NCBI GenBank assembly: GCA_903925515.1
Contig: CAIYFP010000588.1
Coordinates: 1-10,273 of the forward strand
From: an uncultured Verrucomicrobiota bacterium
Lineage (GTDB): Bacteria; Verrucomicrobiota; Verrucomicrobiia; Limisphaerales; UBA9464
Length of the DNA stretch: 10,273 nucleotides
Direction: 5' to 3'
Shown: positions 1-6,130 of the stretch, in pieces
Position numbering within the stretch: position 1 is the first letter of the stretch
How the letters are laid out: each line of letters opens with the position of its first letter
Translations under genes and position numbers: made by a program
Notes under the pieces: generated by a model
The model's input: only the letters and a program-made list of their open reading frames with translations
What the model was told of the DNA's origin: nothing
The model's database searches: none

Positions 1-2
1 CG

Positions 3-1583
3 CCGCGCTTCGTCATCCGGACCACGAACATCAGCATTCGCGCCCTCGGCTCCCATGCGAACGCCCGCGTCGTCATCGAGAACTACCCCATCGGCAACGG
101 CGGCATCTACCCCGCACGCGGGCTCGACCGCGACGCCCCCGCATGGTTCCGCTTCGACACCGCCTACCGCATCGGCTCCCACGCCCACATCGAGGTGGTG
201 ACTGCCGAGGATTTCCCCACCGGCGGTTTCCGCTCCGGCCCGCGGCCCTACCAAGACGGACGCGCCGGGTTCGCCGTGAGCGAGGTCGTCTTCCATGACG
301 GCCCCGAATCCCCGAAGGAAACGCTCTGGCCTTGGCGGGCCTTGGCCTCGGGATCGCCCCCGGACTCGCCCGGGGCACTCGCGCGTCTCCTTGCCGACCA
401 TGCCGTTGCCTGCGTCCAGCGCTGGAGGCAACACGCGTCGGACGACGAGGATGTCGCCTTCATCCACGCCCTCCTTCTATCGGGCGCGTTGCCCTCCGAC
501 CTCGCATCGCTTTCCAGCCTCGCGGCCGACGTGGCCCAGTTCCGCAAGGCCGAGGCCTCCATCCCGGTCCCAACGCGGGCCCCCGGACTCCACGAGGTCG
601 CCGGAGAGGACTTCCCCCTCTTTCAACGCGGTGATCCCAACCGCCCCGGCCCGGTCGTCCCGCGCGGGTTCCTCGCCGCGCTCGGCGGCAAGCCGTACCC
701 GCCCGCCGGGTCGGGACGCCTGCCCCTCGCCCGCGACCTGTCCCACCCGTCCAACCCGCTCGTCGCTCGCGTCATGGTCAACCGCATCTGGCACCATGTC
801 TTCGGACGCGGCCTCGTGCCCACGCCCGACAACTTCGGACGCCTCGGCGTGCCGCCCACCCATCCCGAGCTCCTCGACGCGTTGGCCGCGCGCTTCGTCC
901 GCGAGGGCTGGTCCGTCCGCGCCATGGTTCGGTTCCTCGTGACGTCCGCCGCGTTCGCGCGCTCCCCCATCCCGCCGCGGGGCGCCGCTGAGACGGACCC
1001 CGCCAACGACCTCCTGTCCCATGCACGCGTCCGTCGCCTCGACGCCGAGGCCCTCCGCGACTCCCTCCTCGCCGTCTCGGGCCAACTCGACCGACGCATG
1101 GGCGGGCCCGGCGTGAACGTGTACTACACCAGCAAGACCGAGGGCGGCGGCCCCCAAGGCCCCCTCGACGGAGAACGCCGCCGCAGCGTGTACCAACGCA
1201 TCCGTCGCAACGCCCACAACCCCTTCCTCGAAGCCTTCGACGCGCCCAAGCCCACCTCCACGCGCGGGGCCCGCGACGTCACCAACGTCCCCGCCCAGTC
1301 CCTCGCCATGCTCAACGACCCCTTCGTCCGGGAAATGGCGGCGCGCTGGGCCGCACGGCTCGTCGCGGAGGGACGCCCCCGCGAGGCCCGCATCCGCGAC
1401 ATGCTCGCCACCGCCCTCGGACGCCCCGCCATGGACGCGGAGGTTGCGTCTTTTTCCCGACACCTTTCCGACCTGTGCCACGACCACGGCGTCCCCGAGT
1501 CCCAATCCCTCGGGGCCGCCCCCGTCTGGGCCGACCTCGCCCAGTCCATCTTCTGCCTCAAGGAGTTCCTCTATGTCCGCTGA
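3..1583 (+). CDS. PSD1-type (DUF1549/DUF1553) exported protein, C-terminal part, cut at the 5' end
   Basis: The reading frame is open from the first bases of the window, so this is the last 526 residues of a longer protein. Visible residues 1-190 look like a beta-rich, sandwich-type domain (ENYPIGNGGIYPARGLD near the start, then AHIEVVTAEDF), as found between DUF1549 and DUF1553 in planctomycete/verrucomicrobial PSD1 proteins. Residues 206-229 carry the usual linker (RGDPNRPGPVVPRGFL). DUF1553 follows to the end, with VNRIWHHVFGRGLV at 259-272, NVPAQSLAMLNDPFV at 428-442 and the terminal KEFLYVR. The DUF1549 half, any CxxCH haem motif and the signal peptide lie outside the window. The family is predicted to be exported; its reaction is unknown. 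It precedes and overlaps a DUF1501 gene, the standard partner. The family call is firm, the function open. Confidence 0.88.
   Translation, partial: PRFVIRTTNISIRALGSHANARVVIENYPIGNGGIYPARGLDRDAPAWFRFDTAYRIGSHAHIEVVTAEDFPTGGFRSGPRPYQDGRAGFAVSEVVFHDGPESPKETLWPWRALASGSPPDSPGALARLLADHAVACVQRWRQHASDDEDVAFIHALLLSGALPSDLASLSSLAADVAQFRKAEASIPVPTRAPGLHEVAGEDFPLFQRGDPNRPGPVVPRGFLAALGGKPYPPAGSGRLPLARDLSHPSNPLVARVMVNRIWHHVFGRGLVPTPDNFGRLGVPPTHPELLDALAARFVREGWSVRAMVRFLVTSAAFARSPIPPRGAAETDPANDLLSHARVRRLDAEALRDSLLAVSGQLDRRMGGPGVNVYYTSKTEGGGPQGPLDGERRRSVYQRIRRNAHNPFLEAFDAPKPTSTRGARDVTNVPAQSLAMLNDPFVREMAARWAARLVAEGRPREARIRDMLATALGRPAMDAEVASFSRHLSDLCHDHGVPESQSLGAAPVWADLAQSIFCLKEFLYVR
1560..1565 (+). promoter_or_regulatory. 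Shine-Dalgarno site that fixes the DUF1501 start
   Basis: AAGGAG lies 7 bases before the ATG at 1573, inside the end of the upstream PSD1 gene. The same frame is open further upstream (from 1444), but that extension lies inside the PSD1 gene and would put an arginine/proline-rich tail before the export signal. The site therefore supports the 1573 start. The other genes in this window have no comparably clear site. Confidence 0.7.
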
Positions 1584-3030
1584 CCCGCGCCCTCCCCTGC
1601 TGCCATCCGCCTCCCTCCTCAGCCGACGGGCCATGCTCGCCCGATGCTCCGACGGCTTCGGCATGGCCGCCTTCGCTGCCCTGTCCGCCCTTCGCGCCCC
1701 CGGCGCCACCGCCGCGCCCCTTCCCTTCGAGCCCCGCCCACCCTCGTTCCGTCCCAAGGCCCGCAACGTCATCTTCTGCTTCATGTCCGGAGGCGTCTCC
1801 CATGTGGACAGCTTCGACCCCAAGCCACGCCTCGCCCGCGACCACGGCAAGCCCATGCCCGTGCCGGTCAAGCCCACGATGTTCAACCAGAACGGCAACA
1901 TCCTCGCGAGCCCGTGGTCCTTCCGCCGCCATGGCCAGTCCGGCATCGACGTCTCCGACCTGTTTCCCCACATGGCCTCCATGGCCGACGACCTCGCCGT
2001 CATCCGCTCCATGACCAGCAAGGGCAACGAGCACGCCCAGGCCAACTACTTCCTCCACACCGGCTTCACCCTCGCCGGGCACCCCAGCGCCGGCGCATGG
2101 ACCAGCTACGGCCTCGGCTCCGAGTGCGACAACCTCCCCGGCTTCGTCGTCCTCGCCAGCGGCGGCGTGCCCCTCGGCGGCGTCGGCCTCTACGGCAACG
2201 GTTACCTCCCGGCCGTCCACCAAGCCTCCCTCATCGATCCCACCGCCCAGGAACCCCTCGCCAACATCCAGCCCCGCGAGCCCGACCCTCGCCAGCGCCG
2301 TCGCCTCGCCTTCGTCCAGTCCCACGACCAGCAACTCCTCGCCCACCTCGCACGCCCCGCGCACGTCGAGGCCGCCATCCTCAACCAAGAGGTCGCCTAT
2401 CGCATGCAGGCCGCCGTCCCGGGCCTCATGGACCTCCACGGCGAATCCAACGCCACCCGGCGCCTCTACGGGCTCGACTCCCCCAACCGCCAGAAGGCCG
2501 AGTACGCCCGCCAATGCCTCCTCGCCCGACGCCTCGTCGAACGCGGCGTCCGCTTCGTCGAGCTCACCTGCCTCGCGCGCCCCTCCGAGTCCGGCCAGGC
2601 CGGCAACCCGTGGGACCAACACGGCGGCCTCAAGGTCGGGCACGAGGAAATGGCGTTCCAGGTGGACCAGCCCATCGCCGCGTTGCTGCGCGACCTCAAG
2701 TCACGCGGGCTCCTCGACCAAACCCTCGTCGTCTGGGCCGGCGAGTTCGGGCGCACCCCGTTCGCCCAAGGCTCCGACGGACGCGACCACAACCCCTATG
2801 GCTTCAGCGTCTGGCTCGCCGGCGGCGGCATCCGAGGCGGCGTCATCCATGGGGCCACCGACGACCTCGGCTACCATGCCGTCCACGACCGCTGCACCGT
2901 CCAGGACCTCTGGGCCACCGTCCTCCACGCCCTCGGCATCGACCACGAACGCCTCACCTTCCGCTTCGGCGGACGCGACTTCCGCCTCAGCGACGTCCAC
3001 GGCGAGGTCATCCGGCCCATCCTTGCCTGA
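1573..3030 (+). CDS. DUF1501 protein with twin-arginine signal
   Basis: This is a complete 485-residue protein of normal DUF1501 length. The N-terminus reads LLSRRAMLARC (15-25) followed by an alanine-rich hydrophobic stretch to about residue 48, a plausible twin-arginine (Tat) export signal. Family landmarks follow in order: NVIFCFMSGGVSHVDSFDPKP (starts at 65), FPHMASMADDLAVIRSM (131-147), ARRLVERGVRFVEL (318-331), NPWDQHGG (345-352), VVWAGEFGRTPFAQG (386-400), and GRDHNPYGFSVWLAGGG (403-419). DUF1501 is related to the alkaline phosphatase/sulfatase fold, but no reaction is established. The ATG overlaps the PSD1 stop by 11 bases, so translation is probably coupled and the two act as a pair. 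Codons end almost always in C or G. No sign of damage is seen. Confidence 0.9.
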   Translation: MSADPRPPLLPSASLLSRRAMLARCSDGFGMAAFAALSALRAPGATAAPLPFEPRPPSFRPKARNVIFCFMSGGVSHVDSFDPKPRLARDHGKPMPVPVKPTMFNQNGNILASPWSFRRHGQSGIDVSDLFPHMASMADDLAVIRSMTSKGNEHAQANYFLHTGFTLAGHPSAGAWTSYGLGSECDNLPGFVVLASGGVPLGGVGLYGNGYLPAVHQASLIDPTAQEPLANIQPREPDPRQRRRLAFVQSHDQQLLAHLARPAHVEAAILNQEVAYRMQAAVPGLMDLHGESNATRRLYGLDSPNRQKAEYARQCLLARRLVERGVRFVELTCLARPSESGQAGNPWDQHGGLKVGHEEMAFQVDQPIAALLRDLKSRGLLDQTLVVWAGEFGRTPFAQGSDGRDHNPYGFSVWLAGGGIRGGVIHGATDDLGYHAVHDRCTVQDLWATVLHALGIDHERLTFRFGGRDFRLSDVHGEVIRPILA

Positions 3031-3080
3031 GCCATGTTCGGATGGGACCCCGTTGCCCCTCGATGGGCAGTGGAATGTCT

Positions 3081-3116
3081 CGCTAAAGCGTTTGCGTAAC
3101 GTAGCGTTGGACGCTT
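3081..3116. promoter_or_regulatory. Candidate operator ahead of the AbiE cassette
   Basis: Two small inverted repeats lie about 30 bases before the antitoxin start: CGCT-AA-AGCG at 3081-3090 and AACG-TAG-CGTT at 3098-3108. They are enclosed by AAGCGT (3086-3091) and its reverse complement ACGCTT (3111-3116). Known AbiEi antitoxins repress their own promoter by binding paired inverted repeats, so the position is right for an operator. No convincing -35/-10 pair was found. Upstream at 3054-3069, TGCCC and GGGCA form a short stem after the DUF1501 stop but lack a T run, so a terminator is not claimed. Short repeats of this kind can occur by chance. Confidence 0.3.
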
Positions 3117-3129
3117 CGACCCGAATACG

Positions 3130-3954
3130 TTGAAAACGGGTCATCCAGACCAAGGCAGACGACAAACCGGTGCGGCTGCGGCGTTCGTAGAAGCACGACT
3201 GGCCTTGGGCCGGGTCGCGTTTTCCTTGGAAGATTTGGCTTCCGAGACCGGGCTTTCCGCCATCGCAGCCCGGTTCCAGTTGCTGCGTCTGGGGCCAAAG
3301 GTCGTGCGGGTGTCGCCGCGGCAACCATTCTTCCTGATCGTGGGTCCAGAGCACCGCGGTCTGGGAGCGCCTCCTGTGGGTGGGTGGTTGCAGGACTACT
3401 TCGACTGGCTGGGGCGACCCTACTACCTCGCCCTGCAATCGGCCGCGAGCCTGTACGGGGCGAATCCACAAGCCGTCCAAGTAACCCAGATCATGACCGA
3501 CCGTGCTCTCCGTCCGATCCGGGTGGGACGCACGCAGCTTCGGTTTTTCGTGAAACGACATCTTCAGCACACGCCGACGCGGCAACCGAAGGGGGCGGTT
3601 GCGCCCATACGAGTGAGCACGCCGGAAGCCACGGCCTACGATCTGGTGCGCCACGCCGGCAGCATTGGGGGGATGGGGCGCGCCGCAGAGACCCTTCGGC
3701 CCTTCGCCTCCCGTTTGCGCCGTCGGGAGCTACGACGGGTGCTGGATGCCGAGCACGAGGTCTCGGTGGCGCAGCGGTTGGGGTTTGTTCTGGAGGCGAT
3801 TGGCGAAAGGGACTTGGCGAAGGTTGTGCTTGAGTGGCTGCCACCGCGGTTGGTCCCGGTCAAGCTGGTGCCCTCCGGTGGCGAAGATGCGAGCGACCTC
3901 CCGGTGGCGAGCCGGTGGCAGGCGCTTAACAACTCTGCCGAGCTGAAGGTATGA
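3130..3954 (+). CDS. AbiEi-like antitoxin of a type IV toxin-antitoxin system
   Basis: This protein has 274 residues, a usual length for AbiEi. Residues about 25-65 form a short winged-helix-like region (FSLEDLASETGLSAIAARFQ at 31-50). Residues about 85-195 match the antitoxin core, including WLGRPYYLALQSAASLYGA (93-111), IRVSTPEATAYDLVRHAG (160-177) and a helical stretch to about 245. The end (ASRWQALNNSAELKV) also resembles family C-termini, so it looks complete. In the family the antitoxin counteracts an AbiEii nucleotidyltransferase and represses its own operon. The start is TTG at 3130; an in-frame TAA at 3097-3099 excludes longer versions, and no Shine-Dalgarno site is visible. Its stop overlaps the toxin ATG as ATGA. 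Codon choice is mixed (GTA, GAA, GCA, CGA), unlike the strict C/G-ending flanks, suggesting transfer. Confidence 0.83.
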   Translation: MKTGHPDQGRRQTGAAAAFVEARLALGRVAFSLEDLASETGLSAIAARFQLLRLGPKVVRVSPRQPFFLIVGPEHRGLGAPPVGGWLQDYFDWLGRPYYLALQSAASLYGANPQAVQVTQIMTDRALRPIRVGRTQLRFFVKRHLQHTPTRQPKGAVAPIRVSTPEATAYDLVRHAGSIGGMGRAAETLRPFASRLRRRELRRVLDAEHEVSVAQRLGFVLEAIGERDLAKVVLEWLPPRLVPVKLVPSGGEDASDLPVASRWQALNNSAELKV

Positions 3955-4361
3955 CGCCCATCACCCGGCGGGATATCCTCGCCCACCAAGCCGTCGTTCC
4001 CTGGGCTGCCCAGTACCAGATCGAGCAAGATCTGCTTCTGTGTCGGGCGATGGTGGCGTTGTTCGAGGATCGCTTCCTTCGCGACCAGATTGCCATGCGG
4101 GGTGGAACCCTGCTGCACAAGGTTCATCTGGAACCCGCCGCACGATACAGCGAGGACATCGATCCCGTGGTGGTGGGGGATCAGCCCGAGGACCCTATCC
4201 AACGTGCCATCCGCCGGGTGCTCAAGGATGTCCTGGGACCACCCAAGAAGTCGGCGTGGGATTCCCTCGTCCTGGCCCTCCGGAACTCCGTCAAACCGTC
4301 CCGGGTGTTGCGCCTGACTTATGCGGTCGGGTCCATCATCGAGCCAAATCGGAGGCTGGAG
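3951..4361 (+). pseudogene. AbiEii-like nucleotidyltransferase toxin, 3' part lost
   Basis: The gene starts with an ATG overlapping the antitoxin stop. Family features are clear for about 137 residues: EQDLLLCRAMVALFEDRFLRD (from 25), the nucleotide-binding motif RGGTLLHK (50-57), and the metal-binding motif RYSEDID (65-71), here followed by P where L is usual. VKPSRVLRLTYAVGSIIEPNRRLE (from 114) is the last recognisable part. After 4361 the translation becomes glycine/proline-rich and unlike the family. The frame stays open to 5549 only because it then runs antisense through a DUF1501 gene. The rest of the catalytic domain and the C-terminal region with the KxxxRDxxDL-type motif are absent. 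The toxin is probably inactive. Intact relatives are around 250-300 residues. The exact breakpoint is an estimate. Confidence 0.75.
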
Positions 4362-4408
4362 CCGAGCGTGTCCAGTTGGCATGGGGGTGCCGGAGCGGGG
4401 TCGCTCTC

Positions 4409-4428
4409 GGGGTTCCCCGGGGAACCCC
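4409..4428. repeat. Perfect 20-base palindrome
   Basis: GGGGTTCCCC is followed directly by GGGGAACCCC, its exact reverse complement. The dyad has no spacer and does not extend further on either side. It could form a strong hairpin on either strand and lies 48 bases after the point where the toxin loses homology, in a convergent gap. Possible roles are transcription end, a repeat-element core, or a recombination scar. Nothing in the sequence chooses between them. Confidence 0.75.
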
Positions 4429-4478
4429 CCGGGCGCATGGGGAAGGATCCTCCGCATGCCCCCGAACTCAAGCCGGGC

Positions 4479-4513
4479 GGCATCGGACCAAACTCGGAAG
4501 GGGTGCCGATGCC
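4479..4513. repeat. Inverted repeat with 8-base arms
   Basis: GGCATCGG at 4479-4486 and CCGATGCC at 4506-4513 are exact reverse complements with 19 bases between them. The stem can be lengthened by three pairs (ACC with GGT) if one G is bulged. It is the second strong hairpin of the 4362-4592 gap. There is no T run on either side, so it is not called a terminator. Confidence 0.55.
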
Positions 4514-4592
4514 TTGCCGGAGCGATTCCTTTCCTTCGAGCTGCATCGCCCCGGGTTGGCGGGCGGTCGTGAAAATGGGGACCCGCTCACCT

Positions 4593-6122
4593 TCACGCGC
4601 CCATGAGCGCGTGGATGACCTCGGGTTCCACCACGCCGGTCAGCTTCTGCTCGAGGCCGCCATAGAGGTAGGTCAGGCGCATCGGGTCCATGCCCATGAG
4701 GTGCAGGATGGTCGCGTGCAGGTCCCGGATGTGATGCCGGTCACGCGCCGCCGCCTGGCCGATTTCGTCGGTCTCGCCATAACTGACGCCGCCGCGCGCG
4801 CCGCCGCCGGCGAGCCAATAGGTGAACCCGAGCGGGTTGTGGTCGCGGCCGTCCTTGTCGCCTTGGCTGATGGCCTGCCGCCCGAACTCGCCGCCCCAAA
4901 CCACCAACGTGGAGTCCAGCAGGCCGCGCTGCTCAAGGTCCGAAAGCAACGCCGCGATCGGGCGGTCGATCTCGGGGCAATGGATGCGAAGGTTCTCCTC
5001 CACGCCGAAATGGGCGTCCCAGTTCTGCTGCTGGTGCCCGCCGCCATGGTAGATCTGGACGAACCGGACCCCGCGCTCGACGAGGCGCCGCGCAATGAGG
5101 CATTGGCGGCCGAACGGGGCCGGGCCCAAGGCCAAGGGATGGTCGCCGGGACGCCCCTCGTTGGCCCCGTACATCTCGAGGGTCGCGGCGCTTTCGGAGG
5201 ACAGGTCGAGGGCCTCGGGCGCCTCGCGTTGCAACTGGAACGCGAGCTCGTAGCTCGCAATGCGCGCCTCCAGCTCCGAGTGCCCCGGGTGCATCGCCGC
5301 GTGCTCCGCGTTCAGCCGGTTCGCGGCGTCGATCAGGTCCCGTTGCATTCCCGGCGTCTGCCCGATGCCCGGGTCCAGGTTGAGCAAGGGCTGGCCCGAG
5401 GCGCGGAACACCGTCCCTTGATACGCGGCAGGCATGAACCCCGCCGACCAGTTGGCCGCGCCGCTGATCGGTCCCCCGCGCGGGTCCAGCATCACGACGT
5501 ACCCGGGCAGGTTGCGGTTCGGCGTGCCCAGCCCGTACGAGAGCCATGAACCCATGGACGGCCACCCTTGCAGGATGCGGCCGGAGTTCATCTGCAACAT
5601 CGCCGACCCGTGCGCGAACGAGTCCGAGTACAACGACTTGATCACGGCGAGCTTGTCCGCATGGCGCGCGAGGTGAGGCAGCGCGTCCGACACCCACAGC
5701 CCCGACTTGCCGTGCTGGCGGAACTCGCGCCGAGAGCCCAGCAGCCTGCCTTGCTTCACGTCGCGCCGTCGTTGCTCGACATGGATCGACTGCCCGTGCC
5801 GCCGTTGCAGCTCCGGCTTGTAGTCGAACAAGTCCATCTGGGACGGCCCGCCGTACATGAACAGGAAGATGCAGGCCTTGGCGGGCGCGCGCCGGTGGGG
5901 CGGACGCTCCGCCATGGGGCCACGGGCGGCGCCAGCGTCCGCGGCGGCATCCGCAGGGAGGCCGGCGTGCGGCCCGACCGCAGCGCGCGCACGCCCGCCA
6001 TGGAAGCCGTCCTGCTCCAGCAACCCCGACAAGGCGAGCCCCGTGAAGCCTGCCCCCATCTGCCACAGGAACTGCCTCCGCGCCCCCATCGCAACCGTCG
6101 GCCTGTTCATCCCGGAGTTCAT
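4593..6122 (-). CDS. DUF1501 protein with twin-arginine signal, second copy
   Basis: This is a complete protein of 509 residues. The ATG at 6122 lies 8 bases after the stop of the PSD1 gene; GGAG in that gene's last codons is a distant ribosome site, and an alternative ATG lies at 6110. GARRQFLWQMGAGFTGLALSG (from 13) is a good Tat signal, followed by an alanine/proline/arginine-rich linker to about 81. Landmarks are CIFLFMYGGPSQMDLFDYKP (84-103), LPHLARHADKLAVIKSLYSD (148-167), ARRLVERGVRFVQIYHGGG (344-362), QNWDAH (366-371), VVWGGEFGRQAISQG (407-421) and GRDHNPLGFTYWLAGGG (425-441). GEFGRQA replaces the more usual GEFGRTP of the plus-strand copy. It is likely exported and acts with the PSD1 partner; the reaction is unknown. 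It is clearly diverged from the plus-strand DUF1501, so not a recent duplicate. Confidence 0.9.
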   Translation of the reverse strand: MNSGMNRPTVAMGARRQFLWQMGAGFTGLALSGLLEQDGFHGGRARAAVGPHAGLPADAAADAGAARGPMAERPPHRRAPAKACIFLFMYGGPSQMDLFDYKPELQRRHGQSIHVEQRRRDVKQGRLLGSRREFRQHGKSGLWVSDALPHLARHADKLAVIKSLYSDSFAHGSAMLQMNSGRILQGWPSMGSWLSYGLGTPNRNLPGYVVMLDPRGGPISGAANWSAGFMPAAYQGTVFRASGQPLLNLDPGIGQTPGMQRDLIDAANRLNAEHAAMHPGHSELEARIASYELAFQLQREAPEALDLSSESAATLEMYGANEGRPGDHPLALGPAPFGRQCLIARRLVERGVRFVQIYHGGGHQQQNWDAHFGVEENLRIHCPEIDRPIAALLSDLEQRGLLDSTLVVWGGEFGRQAISQGDKDGRDHNPLGFTYWLAGGGARGGVSYGETDEIGQAAARDRHHIRDLHATILHLMGMDPMRLTYLYGGLEQKLTGVVEPEVIHALMGA

Positions 6123-6130
6123 CGCGCCGT

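Larger units (their letters stand above)
4362..4592. other. Repeat-rich junction between the toxin remnant and the convergent operon
   Basis: No gene could be supported in these roughly 230 bases. The region separates the last recognisable toxin codon from the stop of the minus-strand DUF1501 gene. It holds several inverted repeats: CTGGA (4356-4360) with TCCAG (4371-4375), a perfect palindrome at 4409-4428, AGGATCCT at 4444-4451 and an 8-base stem at 4479-4513. It may be the 3' untranslated and terminator region of one or both converging operons, an interspersed palindromic element, or the scar of the event that truncated the toxin. No terminator with a T run is visible. Confidence 0.5.

Noticed and set aside
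477..2045. Long minus-strand open frame opposite the first PSD1/DUF1501 genes.
   Set aside because: It is glycine/alanine/glutamate-rich without family motifs and lies antisense to two recognised genes, as expected in GC-rich coding DNA.
3054..3069. Short stem-loop (TGCCC / GGGCA) after the first DUF1501 stop as a terminator.
   Set aside because: Only five pairs and no following T run; expected by chance in GC-rich DNA.
1644..3086. 480-residue plus-strand frame overlapping the DUF1501 gene.
   Set aside because: Proline/arginine-rich out-of-frame shadow of the DUF1501 coding sequence.
4362..5549. Continuation of the toxin reading frame to a 532-residue protein.
   Set aside because: From 4593 onward it is the antisense of a well-supported DUF1501 gene, and between 4362 and 4592 the translation has no family resemblance. 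It is open only because of high GC.
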